A DNA stretch of 64,000 nt from Syntrophomonadaceae bacterium (GCA_007119965.1 SKOR01000038.1:34523-98522); one strand, 5' to 3'; shown: positions 24,994-34,026, numbered from the stretch's first letter. Notes: generated by a model not told the origin, from the sequence alone. A program made the numbers and translations.

Positions 24994-25722
24994 TTAACCT
25001 TTTAACGGCTTTTTGTTTGGTCTGCCCACTGCCCGCGGATACTGAGGAGGTGTCCTCATAACTTTTTCCAGTATAATCAGGGACCGGTTCTCCCCGGCAG
25101 GCAGGGAATACAGGTGCATTTCATCAAAACGTCCCCCGCACAGTTTAATTGCAGCCCGGGCTTCTTCCAGCTCAGTTTCACCGCGCGGCCCTTTATAAAT
25201 AATTGCCCGTCCGCCAATTTTCAAAAGCGGCAGGGATAGTTCAGCCAGCACAGCAGTTTCAGCAACTGCCCGGCATAATACATAGTCATAGTTTTCCCGG
25301 TACTCTGTATTCTGTCCAATGTTTTCAGCCCGATCATGAATAGTATAGACCATCTCCAACCCCAGCTGTACTGCTGTCTCTTTTAAAAACATTATTTTAC
25401 GTTTGTTGGCATCGGCCAGGTACATGGCAATTTTCGGCAGGCATATTTTAACCGGAATCCCCGGTAATCCCCCGCCACTGCCGAGATCAAGTGTCCTGCT
25501 GTTATCCGCAAAGGACAAGAGCCTTAAAGGATATAAAGAATCGTACAGGTGCTTTTCAATTAACCCGCCGGCAGTGCGTTCACCGGTTAACCTCTGCTTT
25601 TGCAACCCCTGGAGAAGCAAACCTGTATACCTCAGCAATTTTTCCTGTACTGTTTTATCAAGGGCCAGTTCTAAACGACCCGCTAATTGTTCGATCATCG
25701 CTGCAGCTTTTTTGTCGGGCAT
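24994..25722 (-). CDS. rsmG: 16S rRNA (guanine-527-N7) methyltransferase RsmG
   Basis: A 242-residue SAM-dependent methyltransferase (GidB). The SAM motif is LDLGSGGGLPGIPVKI, followed by YLADANKRKIMFLKE and the family motif YDYVLCRAVAE. It methylates G527 of 16S rRNA; loss gives low-level streptomycin resistance in other species. The open frame extends into mnmE, but the ATG at 25722, 22 bp inside the end of mnmE, gives the normal length. It belongs to the mnmE-rsmG pair at the origin. Confidence 0.94.
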   Translation of the reverse strand: MPDKKAAAMIEQLAGRLELALDKTVQEKLLRYTGLLLQGLQKQRLTGERTAGGLIEKHLYDSLYPLRLLSFADNSRTLDLGSGGGLPGIPVKICLPKIAMYLADANKRKIMFLKETAVQLGLEMVYTIHDRAENIGQNTEYRENYDYVLCRAVAETAVLAELSLPLLKIGGRAIIYKGPRGETELEEARAAIKLCGGRFDEMHLYSLPAGENRSLIILEKVMRTPPQYPRAVGRPNKKPLKG

Positions 25723-25744
25723 CCTGAACCTGCTTTCAGATTGT

Positions 25745-27130
25745 CTACTTGCCAAGGCAAAATTCGCTAAATATTTTGTCCAGCAGCGCTTCACTGACTG
25801 TTTCCCCGGTGATTTCTCCCAGTTTATCGAATGCATTGCCCAGTTCCAGGCTGACCAGTTCGAGCGGATGGATCTCGAGAGCTGTTTCAGCCTCTACAAT
25901 AGACTCTAATGCTTCACTTAATAATTCTTCGTGCCTGAGAGAAATAATGGCCGGCGCTTCCGTTGCGCCACCAAACAGGTGATCTAACTGCCTGGTTACA
26001 GCTTCTTCCAGCATTCCGATGCCTTCTCCGGTAATAGCTGCAGTTTCCACTATTTCAGCATCAGCATGCATATCCTGGAGCATTTCTACCTTAAGCTGTT
26101 TATCAAGATCTCTCTTATTAATGACAATAACAAGACCTTGCTCCCGGCTGCGCAGCATGGCAATTTCCATGTCCTGCTCCTCCCAGGGGGCAGAACTGTC
26201 CATCACCATAATCAAAAGCTTCGCCCGGCCTGCGGCATGCCTGGATCGTTCAATGCCCTCTTTTTCGACCGGGTCATCGCTTCCCTGGATCCCTGCCGTA
26301 TCTACAAGGCGTATCGGGTATCCGCCCAGGTTCATAAAACCTTCCAACATATCACGGGTAGTTCCGGGCATTTCGTGTACTATTGCTCTTTGCTGGCGCA
26401 AGAGTGCGTTCAGAAGAGATGATTTGCCGACATTAGGCCTGCCTATTATTGCCACGCTGACACCTTCCTGGTAAACCCTGTTCCTTTCAACACCCTGCAG
26501 CAGGTCTTTTATCTCACTCCTGAGCCGCCCTAGATTTTTTTTCATCTGGCCTGCCAATAGTTCTCCATCCTGAAACTCTTCAGGATAATCAAACCAGGCC
26601 TCAAGTGGAGCCCGTATTGCTGTCAGCTCGTCCCTGATCTGGTTGATTTTATCAGTTAACTCTCCCTGCAGGGTCCTGGCTGCAACCCGGACTGCTTCTT
26701 CGGAACGTGCCCGTACAATATTCATTACAGCTTCAGCCTGGCTCAGATCGATTCTGCCATTTATAAAAGCGCGCCTGGTGAATTCTCCCGGTTCCGCAAG
26801 CCTGGCCCCGCAATTAAGAATTAGTTTAAGAATCATGCGCAGGGTAATAATACCACTGTGACAATTTATTTCTACAACATCTTCACGGGTATAAGTATGC
26901 GGTGCGGGCATAAATGCAGTTAACACTTCATCTATTCTCTGCCTGTCTTGATTGCGAATGTAACCGTGGTACAGGCGGCGCGGTTCGGGAAATGTGTCTT
27001 TTCCACGCTGCGGGCATTCAAATATCTTCAAAGCTATGACAAATGCTTCTGGGCCGCTGATACGGACAATCCCGATGCCGCCTTCCCCGAGGGGAGTACT
27101 TATAGCCGCAATTGTATCTGTTTTACTCAC
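25745..27130 (-). CDS. mnmE: tRNA modification GTPase MnmE (TrmE)
   Basis: A 461-residue protein. The N-terminal tetrahydrofolate-binding domain begins TIAAISTPLGEGGIGIVRISG. A helical domain is interrupted by a G domain with IIGRPNVGKSSLLN, GTTRD, DTAGI and NKRD. The C-terminal FCLGK supplies the catalytic-type Cys. With MnmG it modifies the wobble uridine of several tRNAs. The GTG at 27130 with GGAGGAG upstream is chosen instead of the open upstream codons. The gene starts about 25 bp after the jag terminator, leaving little room for its own promoter. Confidence 0.96.
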   Translation of the reverse strand: MSKTDTIAAISTPLGEGGIGIVRISGPEAFVIALKIFECPQRGKDTFPEPRRLYHGYIRNQDRQRIDEVLTAFMPAPHTYTREDVVEINCHSGIITLRMILKLILNCGARLAEPGEFTRRAFINGRIDLSQAEAVMNIVRARSEEAVRVAARTLQGELTDKINQIRDELTAIRAPLEAWFDYPEEFQDGELLAGQMKKNLGRLRSEIKDLLQGVERNRVYQEGVSVAIIGRPNVGKSSLLNALLRQQRAIVHEMPGTTRDMLEGFMNLGGYPIRLVDTAGIQGSDDPVEKEGIERSRHAAGRAKLLIMVMDSSAPWEEQDMEIAMLRSREQGLVIVINKRDLDKQLKVEMLQDMHADAEIVETAAITGEGIGMLEEAVTRQLDHLFGGATEAPAIISLRHEELLSEALESIVEAETALEIHPLELVSLELGNAFDKLGEITGETVSEALLDKIFSEFCLGK

Positions 27131-27155
27131 TGTAACTCCTCCAAATGCAAGCATT

Positions 27156-27182
27156 AAAAAACCGCCCCTCTAAACGGGGCGG
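27156..27182 (-). terminator. Rho-independent terminator after jag, just before mnmE
   Basis: Arms CCGCCCC and GGGGCGG (27162-27182) with loop of six to seven bases are followed on the minus strand by six T residues. The hairpin ends the rpmH-rnpA-yidD-yidC-jag transcript. Its T run ends only about 25 bp before the mnmE start. Confidence 0.92.
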
Positions 27183-27197
27183 CGCCTCACGGTAATT

Positions 27198-27818
27198 TTA
27201 ATTCGGAGCTACAATTACCTTTCGGTAAGGCTCTGCCCCATCACTGTAAGTGGTAATACCGGGGGTGTCATGTAAGGCAAGGTGGATTATTCTTCTTTCC
27301 TGCGGTGTCATCGGCTCCAATGCCTGCTCCCGGCCGTCCTGGATCACCTTGCGGGCTACGTTCTGAGCCAGTTGGGTCAGCGTTTTCTCCCGCCTGGAAC
27401 GGTAATTTTCGATGTCCAGCACTACCATCTTATCCAATCCGCTAAACTGCCTTCTCATCACAACATTAAGCAGGTACTGCAGGTCACTTAGTGTTTTGCC
27501 GCGCCGCCCTATCAAGATACCCACGTCACTGCCGGAGATTTCTGACTCCAATTTGTCATCATCTTCAGCAACGCTGACGCTTCCTTCCACATTCATAAAC
27601 TGCAGCATCTTTTGAAGATACGCCTGGAGGTATTGAGGCGGGTCCATTTTTGCCCTGACTACCACCCTGGCCCCCTTGCTGCCTATTATCCCCAGGAGGC
27701 CCTGTGTTGGTTTCTCAAGTACTTCAATTTCTGCGTTGTTCTTTTTAATGCCCAGCGAAGCAAGGGCTGACTCAACAGCTTCGTCCAGGGTCCGGCCTGT
27801 AGCTTCATATTCATTCAT
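27198..27818 (-). CDS. khpB: RNA-binding protein Jag/KhpB
   Basis: A 206-residue protein with three parts: a Jag-N domain (1-50), a KH domain with GILIGRRGKTLSDLQYLLN (GRRG loop), and a C-terminal R3H domain (EPMTPQERRIIHLALHD). KhpB with KhpA binds many small RNAs and affects cell division and wall synthesis. Its start overlaps the end of yidC by 4 bp. The domain order is complete and the length is typical. Confidence 0.95.
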   Translation of the reverse strand: MNEYEATGRTLDEAVESALASLGIKKNNAEIEVLEKPTQGLLGIIGSKGARVVVRAKMDPPQYLQAYLQKMLQFMNVEGSVSVAEDDDKLESEISGSDVGILIGRRGKTLSDLQYLLNVVMRRQFSGLDKMVVLDIENYRSRREKTLTQLAQNVARKVIQDGREQALEPMTPQERRIIHLALHDTPGITTYSDGAEPYRKVIVAPN

Positions 27819-28735
27819 CGTTTACCCTTCCCTTTTTTGCCTTTGGGTTTCGCTTCATGCGGTTTGGGGTCACTCTTTTCGCTATCCACCTTTACTGTCA
27901 AAAACTCCAATTCTTTATCCTTCTTTTCCGCAGACCGCTTCTCCAAAGATTTATCTTTTTGGGGAGCGGCTTCTTTTTCTTTTTTCGCAGGCACTTTATC
28001 GGATTGCCTTTTTTTTTCTTCCTTTGTATCGACCTTAATCTCTTCTTTAACTTCTTCCTTAACTTTGTCCATCGAGACAATTAGTTGATGCTGGCCGATT
28101 GAAAATACGTTATTCATGATCCAGTATATTACCAAACCAACTGGAAAGTTAAAGCTAAAAACTGTAATCATAACAGGCATCATGTACATCAGCATTTTTT
28201 GGCTGCTGTCAGCAGGCATGGACATTTTGGAGTATAAAAATGTTGTAGCGCCGGCAATTAGGGGAAATATGTAGTAAAACCCGAATTCCCCGAAAAAACT
28301 TTCAATGCTCAGGCTTGACATGGGCATGTTAAGCAGGTTAACAAATTCTGCACCCTGGAACAAGTAAGGGTTAATAACTTCCATATCCAGAAATAAATCC
28401 GGCTCTCTCAATAACCTGAATACGCCGATCAGGACTGGAAACTGAACCAGCAGGGGCAGGCAACCTGCCAGGGGGTTCATATTGTTCTCTTTCATAAACT
28501 CCTGGACAGCCTTATTTTGCTTCTCTTTATCATCCTTGTATTTATTCTGGATTTTTTTCATTTCAGGTTGTAATACCTGCATTTTTTTTGCCGATTTTAT
28601 TTGCTTGTTATTCAGGGGGAAAGTTACCAGCTTCACCATCAGGGTCATGATGATGATGGCAACTCCGAAGTTCGGGATGTATCCGTAAATAAAGCTGATC
28701 AAAACGCTGAATACTTCAGCAATAGCGTCAATCAT
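27815..28735 (-). CDS. yidC: Membrane protein insertase YidC (SpoIIIJ type)
   Basis: A 306-residue insertase with five membrane segments expected and the family motifs FPLNNKQIKSAKKM, NPLAGCLPLLVQFPVLIG and GLVIYWIMNN. It inserts proteins into the membrane with or without SecYEG. The C-terminal 75 or so residues are highly charged, with long runs of Lys and Glu, a tail that can bind ribosomes. There is no N-terminal lipobox, which Bacillus SpoIIIJ has; the protein begins directly with a hydrophobic segment. Confidence 0.95.
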   Translation of the reverse strand: MIDAIAEVFSVLISFIYGYIPNFGVAIIIMTLMVKLVTFPLNNKQIKSAKKMQVLQPEMKKIQNKYKDDKEKQNKAVQEFMKENNMNPLAGCLPLLVQFPVLIGVFRLLREPDLFLDMEVINPYLFQGAEFVNLLNMPMSSLSIESFFGEFGFYYIFPLIAGATTFLYSKMSMPADSSQKMLMYMMPVMITVFSFNFPVGLVIYWIMNNVFSIGQHQLIVSMDKVKEEVKEEIKVDTKEEKKRQSDKVPAKKEKEAAPQKDKSLEKRSAEKKDKELEFLTVKVDSEKSDPKPHEAKPKGKKGKGKR

Positions 28736-28758
28736 TTATTCGCCTCCTACAGTCATAG

Positions 28759-29022
28759 TTACTCAACAGGGTGGTAGCCTCCCGGGTTAAAAGGGTGGCA
28801 GCTCAATATTCTTTTTCCACCCATAAAAAGGCCTCTTAAAAAGCCATACTTTGCAAAAGCTTCATAGGTATATTGCGAACAAGTTGGGTAAAATCTGCAT
28901 ATCTGAGGTTTCAGCGGAGATATAAACAACATATAAAACCTGATCAGCTTCAAACACAGGCTTGTCGCAAGATATTCAGTTGTGCCTGCTATTTTTTTAA
29001 CAGCAATTGCCCTTTCCGACAA
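28759..29022 (-). CDS. yidD: Membrane protein insertion efficiency factor YidD
   Basis: An 87-residue protein with the YidD core: [43 protein letters not shown] and [12 protein letters not shown]. The conserved cysteines are present. It aids YidC-dependent insertion. The TTG start at 29022 overlaps the end of rnpA by 34 bp and has AAGGAG about 11 bases upstream; this makes the N-terminus about 20 residues longer than usual, so a later start is possible. Confidence 0.9.
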   Translation of the reverse strand: MSERAIAVKKIAGTTEYLATSLCLKLIRFYMLFISPLKPQICRFYPTCSQYTYEAFAKYGFLRGLFMGGKRILSCHPFNPGGYHPVE

Positions 29023-29327
29023 AGATTATACAACTCCTTACCCGCTTCATGAAAAGTTACGTCAACAGCAGGTTTTCGTGCGATCAAAATAAAATCATGC
29101 CCTTTACAGAGCTTTTTTTCAATGATTTTAAAAGCTTCTCTGTAAATTCTTTTGATTTTATTCCGGACAACACTTTTACCAACTTTTTTACTGATTGAAA
29201 AACCGATGCGGTTATAGGCCCGCCCATTAGGGCAGTAATAAAGGACGATGTTTCGGGATACAACCGTCCTGCCATAGCGGTAAACCCGCTTGAACTCCCA
29301 ATTTTTTCTTAATCTTTGCAATTCCAT
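28989..29327 (-). CDS. rnpA: Ribonuclease P protein component
   Basis: A protein of about 112 residues with the P-protein signature: [18 protein letters not shown], then [27 protein letters not shown], the RNR-type arginine-rich helix. It assists the RNase P RNA in tRNA 5' maturation. The ATG at 29327 comes just after the rpmH stop; a GTG at 29345 would overlap rpmH and is the alternative. The order rpmH-rnpA is conserved in nearly all bacteria. Confidence 0.95.
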   Translation of the reverse strand: MELQRLRKNWEFKRVYRYGRTVVSRNIVLYYCPNGRAYNRIGFSISKKVGKSVVRNKIKRIYREAFKIIEKKLCKGHDFILIARKPAVDVTFHEAGKELYNLCRKGQLLLKK

Positions 29328-29337
29328 TACTGCATCT

Positions 29338-29472
29338 TTAGGCACTTAACTTCTTTCTCATTCTCTGCCTTCTTCTCTTTATAATCTGCCGACCTGCACT
29401 AGTTCTCATTCTTTTTAAAAACCCGTGAACCCGTTTACGCTGCCTTTTTTTTGGTTGATATGTTCTTTTCAT
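29338..29472 (-). CDS. rpmH: Ribosomal protein L34
   Basis: Translating the minus strand from the ATG at 29472 gives 44 residues that begin [20 protein letters not shown] and end in RMRKKLSA. This is a complete L34 of normal size (44 residues), very rich in Arg and Lys. The ribosome site GAAGGGG lies upstream. It is the first gene of the leftward origin operon and has its own strong promoter in the rpmH-dnaA gap. Confidence 0.97.
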   Translation of the reverse strand: MKRTYQPKKRQRKRVHGFLKRMRTSAGRQIIKRRRQRMRKKLSA

Positions 29473-29507
29473 AATTTTCCCCTTCTGCTTACATTCAGAT
29501 TACAACA

Positions 29508-29537
29508 ATAATACAGTAATAAAAGTAAACATGTCAA
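29508..29537 (-). promoter_or_regulatory. Sigma-A-type promoter of the rpmH operon
   Basis: On the minus strand a perfect -35 box TTGACA (29537-29532) and a -10 box TATTAT (29513-29508) are 18 bp apart, with an A/T-rich spacer. It lies about 36 bp upstream of the rpmH start. Confidence 0.8.
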
Positions 29538-29599
29538 GAAAACCCCGATATTTTAATTGAAGTTTTTAAAACAGTTTTTAAAACAGGTCAATCTTTTCT

Positions 29600-29628
29600 T
29601 TGCAGGCAGTGTCCAGATCTGTTAATAT
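29600..29628 (+). promoter_or_regulatory. Candidate dnaA promoter
   Basis: TTGCAG (29600-29605) and TAATAT (29623-29628) are 17 bp apart in the rpmH-dnaA gap, about 100 bp upstream of the dnaA ATG. A DnaA-box-like TTTTCCACA follows at 29652-29660, compatible with autoregulation by DnaA. Confidence 0.5.
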
Positions 29629-29731
29629 GTTTTTACAGTCCTATTTTAAAGTTTTCCACATGTTTTATTGATAACTCATTTTTATGTTAATAACTATACC
29701 GTCCTCATCTCATCTTATCGGGGGTTTATTA

Positions 29732-31111
29732 ATGAACAGCCAACTAAATGAAATCTGGCAGTTGACACTTGAAGAGTTGAGTAAGGACCTTAACAAGCCA
29801 AGTTTTGAAACATGGTTTAACCTGACCAAGCCCGTCTCTCTTGAAAACCGCTGCCTCGTTATCGAAGTTCCTAATGATTTTACAAAGGAATGGTTCGAAA
29901 CAAGATATCGGAATCAAATTATAAAAGCTATTAAAGAAATTACTCACGAGGAGCATAAGGTCAGTTTTGTAATTGCTTCAGATTTTCAGGATAATACCGT
30001 TCCCAGCCTGACGGACGAACAGTTTAATCAATCCCCTGGCTTTACCTCTTCAAAAAAAGAAAACAACCACTTAAAAACTAAGTTCATTTCAAGCTTTAAT
30101 CCCCGTTATACCTTTGATACTTTCGTTGTCGGTGCCTGCAACCGCCTTTCTCATGCCGCCTCACTTGCAGTTGCAGAAAGCCCGGCCCGGGCTTATAACC
30201 CACTCTTTATATACGGGGGTGTCGGGCTTGGGAAAACCCATCTTCTCCATGCTATCGGACAATACTCCCTGATCAACCATGATTTTTCCAGGGTTTTTTA
30301 TTTTTCTTCAGAAAAGTTTACCAATGAATTTATTAATGCCATTCGTGACAACAAAACTCTCGACTTTAGAAATAAATACCGTAACATGGATATTCTTCTG
30401 ATTGATGATGTTCAGTTTTTAGCCGGCAAAGAGCAGACACAGGAAGAATTTTTTCACACCTTCAATGCTCTTCATGATAATAACAAGCAGATTATTATTT
30501 CCAGCGATCGCCCACCCAAAGAGATTCCTACATTAGAAGATCGTCTGCGTTCCCGTTTTGAGTGGGGTTTGATAACCGATCTCCAGACACCCGATCTGGA
30601 AACACGGACAGCTATCCTGAAAAAGAAAGCTCTCTCTGATGGAATAGAAATTCCTGACCATGTTCTTCAATATATTGCCGGAAAAGTAATAACCAATATA
30701 AGGGAATTAGAGGGGGCTCTGATTCGTATTGTCGCCTATGCATCTCTTTCAGAAACTCCCGTTACTCTTGAGCTTACTGAAAAAGCACTCCAGGATATTA
30801 TATTTACCAGGCAAAAAAATATTACGGTCCAAAACGTCATCCAGGCAACCGCTGATAACTTTAATATTAAACCGGAAGAACTTCTGTCCAAGAAGCGTAC
30901 CCAGGAAATCGCCACAACAAGGCAGGTGGCAATGTATCTTTGCCGCATGCTGACAGATCTGTCGCTGCCAAAGATTGGCGAAGAATTCGGCGGCAGGGAC
31001 CATACGACAGTACTCCATGCTTTTAAAAAAATAGATGCTATGATCGCAAAAAACAGCGATTTTAAAAACCGCCTTGAAATGATCAAGAACAAAATACTGG
31101 ATAACTCCTGA
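29732..31111 (+). CDS. dnaA: Chromosomal replication initiator DnaA
   Basis: A 459-residue initiator ATPase. Domain I is at 1-80 (WFNLTKPVSL). A variable linker precedes the AAA+ domain with Walker A GGVGLGKTHLL and Walker B DILLIDDVQFL. The C-terminal helix-turn-helix includes GGRDHTTVLHA, which reads DnaA boxes. It opens oriC and loads the helicase. The ATG at 29732 is chosen over an upstream TTA-rich extension because it gives the family N-terminus. It is the first rightward gene of the origin. Confidence 0.97.
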   Translation: MNSQLNEIWQLTLEELSKDLNKPSFETWFNLTKPVSLENRCLVIEVPNDFTKEWFETRYRNQIIKAIKEITHEEHKVSFVIASDFQDNTVPSLTDEQFNQSPGFTSSKKENNHLKTKFISSFNPRYTFDTFVVGACNRLSHAASLAVAESPARAYNPLFIYGGVGLGKTHLLHAIGQYSLINHDFSRVFYFSSEKFTNEFINAIRDNKTLDFRNKYRNMDILLIDDVQFLAGKEQTQEEFFHTFNALHDNNKQIIISSDRPPKEIPTLEDRLRSRFEWGLITDLQTPDLETRTAILKKKALSDGIEIPDHVLQYIAGKVITNIRELEGALIRIVAYASLSETPVTLELTEKALQDIIFTRQKNITVQNVIQATADNFNIKPEELLSKKRTQEIATTRQVAMYLCRMLTDLSLPKIGEEFGGRDHTTVLHAFKKIDAMIAKNSDFKNRLEMIKNKILDNS

Positions 31112-31371
31112 TTAACCTGTTTATAAGTTGTGTGTAAGTAGGGTTAAATTAATTTACTGAAAGTTATCCTTTCCTGTAAACATTTTTTTAGAAGTTTATC
31201 CACACTCAATAGCGATACTTTAACCAGGCCTGGCCTTAATTTACATGTCTTTTCACAGTTTACACAGGCCTTACTGCCTTTACTGTTTTTATATATAACA
31301 AAGATCTTTTTACTTATGTTGTGTATTAAATCATTAATAAACGATCTTTTTTAGGAAAGAGGTGTCCGGAT
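31112..31371. other. oriC: Probable oriC (dnaA-dnaN intergenic region)
   Basis: The 260-bp AT-rich gap has a perfect DnaA box TTATCCACA at 31196-31204 (plus). One-mismatch boxes lie on the minus strand at 31129-31137 and 31320-31328. A TA-rich stretch near 31290-31312 could be the unwinding element. In Bacillota oriC flanks dnaA on one or both sides, and gene direction flips at 29.5-29.7 kb here. Box clustering is sparse, so the rpmH-dnaA gap (29473-29731) may contribute. Confidence 0.6.
31196..31204 (+). promoter_or_regulatory. Consensus DnaA box
   Basis: TTATCCACA exactly matches the high-affinity DnaA box, in the dnaA-dnaN gap. Confidence 0.85.
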
Positions 31372-32481
31372 TTGAAAATATCAGTAGATTCTGTAATTTT
31401 TAGGAATTGTCTGGAAACCGTAGAAAAAGCTTTGCCTACCCGTTCGACAATGCCGGTGATTGGAAGTATTTTATTCGAAATAACCAGTGATAGCCTGACT
31501 TTTTCTGCAACAAACCTTGAATTTTTCATAAAAAGCAGGATGGACTGCACAAACAGCGGGCAGGGAAAAATATTGCTTCCCCCTAAGATTGTAGATATTA
31601 TGCGTAATTTTCCCTCAGATCAGGTGACCGTGGATATAAACTGGGATACTTACCGTCTTAATATTTCAGGAGGTTCAGCAAATTTTCACCTTTACGGGTC
31701 AGATCCCGAAGATTACCCGGTCTCCTTTGATATTGATCCGGGCCAAAAGCCGCAGGTTACGATTGAACAGACTAAACTAAAAAAAATTATAAAATCTGTA
31801 GTGTTTGCTGCTTCAAATGAAGAAACACGCCCTGCCTTTAACGGGATCCTTCTTTCTGGTAAAAATAAAACCCTGTCACTTACAGCATCTGATACTTATC
31901 GGTTGGCAGTTAAAAAAATTGAAGACGAGAATTGGTCTCTTGACGAAAAAAATTCCCTTGTCCCAGCCAGGGCTATGCGCGAACTTTTGCGTGTTTTAAG
32001 CGATCAAACAGTAAATATAGACATTTACAGCGAGCGCAGTATTTTAGCGTTCCAGTTGGAAGACGTTTATTTTGCATCCCGGCTGCTTGAGGAAAAATAT
32101 CCTGATGTCAGCGGGGTTATTCCTAAGGAATATAAAACCAGGGTTGTTGTAGACAGAAAAGCTTTCGAGGACTCGGTAAACCGGGCCTCATTGCTCGCTG
32201 AAGGAAAAAACCAGGCTGTCAATTTTATAGTTCAAGATAATCAGTTGGAAGTAAGGGTATCAGGCCAGGAAGGCAGTATGGAAGAAATTATACCTGTTGA
32301 ACAAGACGGTGAAAATCTGGAGCTTTTTGCTAACACCCGCTATATTATCGATATTCTAAAAATAATTGAAGAGCAAAAGGTAGTAGTAGACTTTCATGGT
32401 GAAGGAGGGCCCCTGATTTTTAAGATGCCCGATGATCAGAGTTACATTTATCTTGTTTTACCAATTAAGAAGGTAAATTAA
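31372..32481 (+). CDS. dnaN: DNA polymerase III beta subunit (sliding clamp)
   Basis: A 369-residue clamp with three repeated domains. It starts MKISVDSVIFRNCLETVEKALPTRS-like (only part quoted: VEKALPTRSTMPVIGSI), has GGSANFHLYGSDPEDYP in domain I and ends with IYLVLPIKK, close to the usual VLPMR end. It tethers the polymerase to DNA. The TTG start has AGAGGTG upstream. It follows dnaA in the conserved order. Confidence 0.96.
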   Translation: MKISVDSVIFRNCLETVEKALPTRSTMPVIGSILFEITSDSLTFSATNLEFFIKSRMDCTNSGQGKILLPPKIVDIMRNFPSDQVTVDINWDTYRLNISGGSANFHLYGSDPEDYPVSFDIDPGQKPQVTIEQTKLKKIIKSVVFAASNEETRPAFNGILLSGKNKTLSLTASDTYRLAVKKIEDENWSLDEKNSLVPARAMRELLRVLSDQTVNIDIYSERSILAFQLEDVYFASRLLEEKYPDVSGVIPKEYKTRVVVDRKAFEDSVNRASLLAEGKNQAVNFIVQDNQLEVRVSGQEGSMEEIIPVEQDGENLELFANTRYIIDILKIIEEQKVVVDFHGEGGPLIFKMPDDQSYIYLVLPIKKVN

Positions 32482-32501
32482 TATTATGGGGGCTGTCTTT
32501 T

Positions 32502-33641
32502 TTGTTTTTTCTTGATAGCTTGCTGATCAAAGGATTTCGAAACTACCAGCATCAGCAGTTGGATTTTAATCCACGCCTGAACATTTTGGTCGGCGAAAAT
32601 GGCCAGGGGAAAACAAACCTACTTGAATCGATTTATTACCTTTCCGTTACCCGTTCTTTTCGGACTAACCGTGATCAGGAACTGGTTAAATGGGAGGAAC
32701 CTTTTTTTTATTTAAAAGGGACTTTTTTAAAAGATGATTTTAAAAACGATGTTCAGGTCAGTTACAGTTATAATCATCCATTGAAGGTTAAAATTAACAA
32801 CGAACCTGTCAACCGTTACGATCACCTTCAGCAATTCCCTGTAGTTGTTTTCAGTCCCGATGATCTAATGCTGATCAGGGAAGGACCTTCTATTCGCAGG
32901 CGCTTTTTAAACCTGGAAGCATCGCGACTGAATCCGGTTTATTTTAAAGAGTTAAGGGCTTATCAGAGGGTTTTGCAGCAGCGCAACCATCTTTTGAAAG
33001 GATTTTATAACCGTAAAAGGGATCAGGTTAATCAGCTTTTGGAACCATGGGATCAGTCACTGGTATCTTTGGGTAGCAATATAATTCACACCAGGCTTAA
33101 AATCATCAAATCATTGGAAAAAGAAGCAAAATTATTTTTTTTAAGCATGACAAAAGCGAGTGAAATATTTACATTGCAATACGATTGCAGCTTTGATTAC
33201 AAAGTTGATCTGAAAGATACCAATGAGACTTTCATGCAGGTTTTAGAGAGCAAAAGGGAGCAGGAATTAAAAAAGGGAGCTACGGTTGTCGGACCGCACC
33301 TGGATGATCTTAAAATTTCAATTAACGGTTACGATACCAGGAAATATTCTTCACAGGGCCAAAAAAGAACCGCGGCCCTGGCTTTAAAAATGGCTGAAGT
33401 AAGCCTTTTTAAAATGGAAAATAACGAATGCCCGATAATTTTACTTGATGATGTTTTCTCCGAGTTCGACGATTCGCGGAAAATGCATCTGCTTGAGTTT
33501 CTGAAGGGCAGTACCGGGCAGTGTTTTATTTCTTCAGCTGACGGGATGGAAAAACTTGCAAAAAAACTGAACAGGGATAGTAAAATTGTTACAATCCGGC
33601 AGGGGAGGGTAATTGATGAAATCGGTAGGCCCGGTAATTGA
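32502..33641 (+). CDS. recF: DNA repair and recombination protein RecF
   Basis: A 379-residue SMC-like ATPase. Walker A is GENGQGKTNLLES, the signature is YSSQGQKRTAALALKMAE and Walker B is PIILLDDVFSEFDD. RecF helps load RecA at gaps. The TTG at 32502 has GGGGG upstream and gives a typical N-terminus (SLLIKGFRNY). The short S4-domain gene yaaA (rlbA) that usually lies between dnaN and recF is absent; only 20 bp separate them. Confidence 0.95.
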   Translation: MFFLDSLLIKGFRNYQHQQLDFNPRLNILVGENGQGKTNLLESIYYLSVTRSFRTNRDQELVKWEEPFFYLKGTFLKDDFKNDVQVSYSYNHPLKVKINNEPVNRYDHLQQFPVVVFSPDDLMLIREGPSIRRRFLNLEASRLNPVYFKELRAYQRVLQQRNHLLKGFYNRKRDQVNQLLEPWDQSLVSLGSNIIHTRLKIIKSLEKEAKLFFLSMTKASEIFTLQYDCSFDYKVDLKDTNETFMQVLESKREQELKKGATVVGPHLDDLKISINGYDTRKYSSQGQKRTAALALKMAEVSLFKMENNECPIILLDDVFSEFDDSRKMHLLEFLKGSTGQCFISSADGMEKLAKKLNRDSKIVTIRQGRVIDEIGRPGN

Positions 33642-33918
33642 AAACCTGCTTCGCAGTTATAATCTCTGGCAGGGCTACAAACAATACCAGGTAGTGGAAA
33701 GTTGGGATGAGTTAGTGGGCCCCGATCTTTCCGAGGTAACCCGTGCCGATAGTATAGCTAATGGGATTCTCAGGGTTTCTGTCAAGGATTCAGTATGGGC
33801 TTACCACCTTTCCATGCTCAAACCAAGTTTAATCGGAAAATTGAACAACCATGCCGGCAGTAAAGTTGTAAAAGATATATTCTTTAAAATAGAGCCCTTA
33901 GAAAAGAAGGACAACTAA
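33616..33918 (+). CDS. DUF721 (DciA-like) protein
   Basis: A 100-residue protein of the DUF721 family (VIENLLRSYNLWQGYKQYQV, WDELVGPDLSEVTRA and VSVKDSVWAYHLSML). In many bacteria the family member DciA is the helicase loader or operator that acts with DnaB at the origin. This species may use it instead of or in addition to DnaI-type loaders; no loader is seen in the window. The ATG overlaps the end of recF by 26 bp and has GGGAGGG upstream. Confidence 0.85.
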   Translation: MKSVGPVIENLLRSYNLWQGYKQYQVVESWDELVGPDLSEVTRADSIANGILRVSVKDSVWAYHLSMLKPSLIGKLNNHAGSKVVKDIFFKIEPLEKKDN

Positions 33919-34026
33919 AATAAATATCTAATCTTAATCAGTAGTATGTAAATTATTTTAATTTACCCTTTTTTACTGTCATTAATAGATATCTTTTGCC
34001 GGTATTTTTAATGAAGGAGGTCTCGC

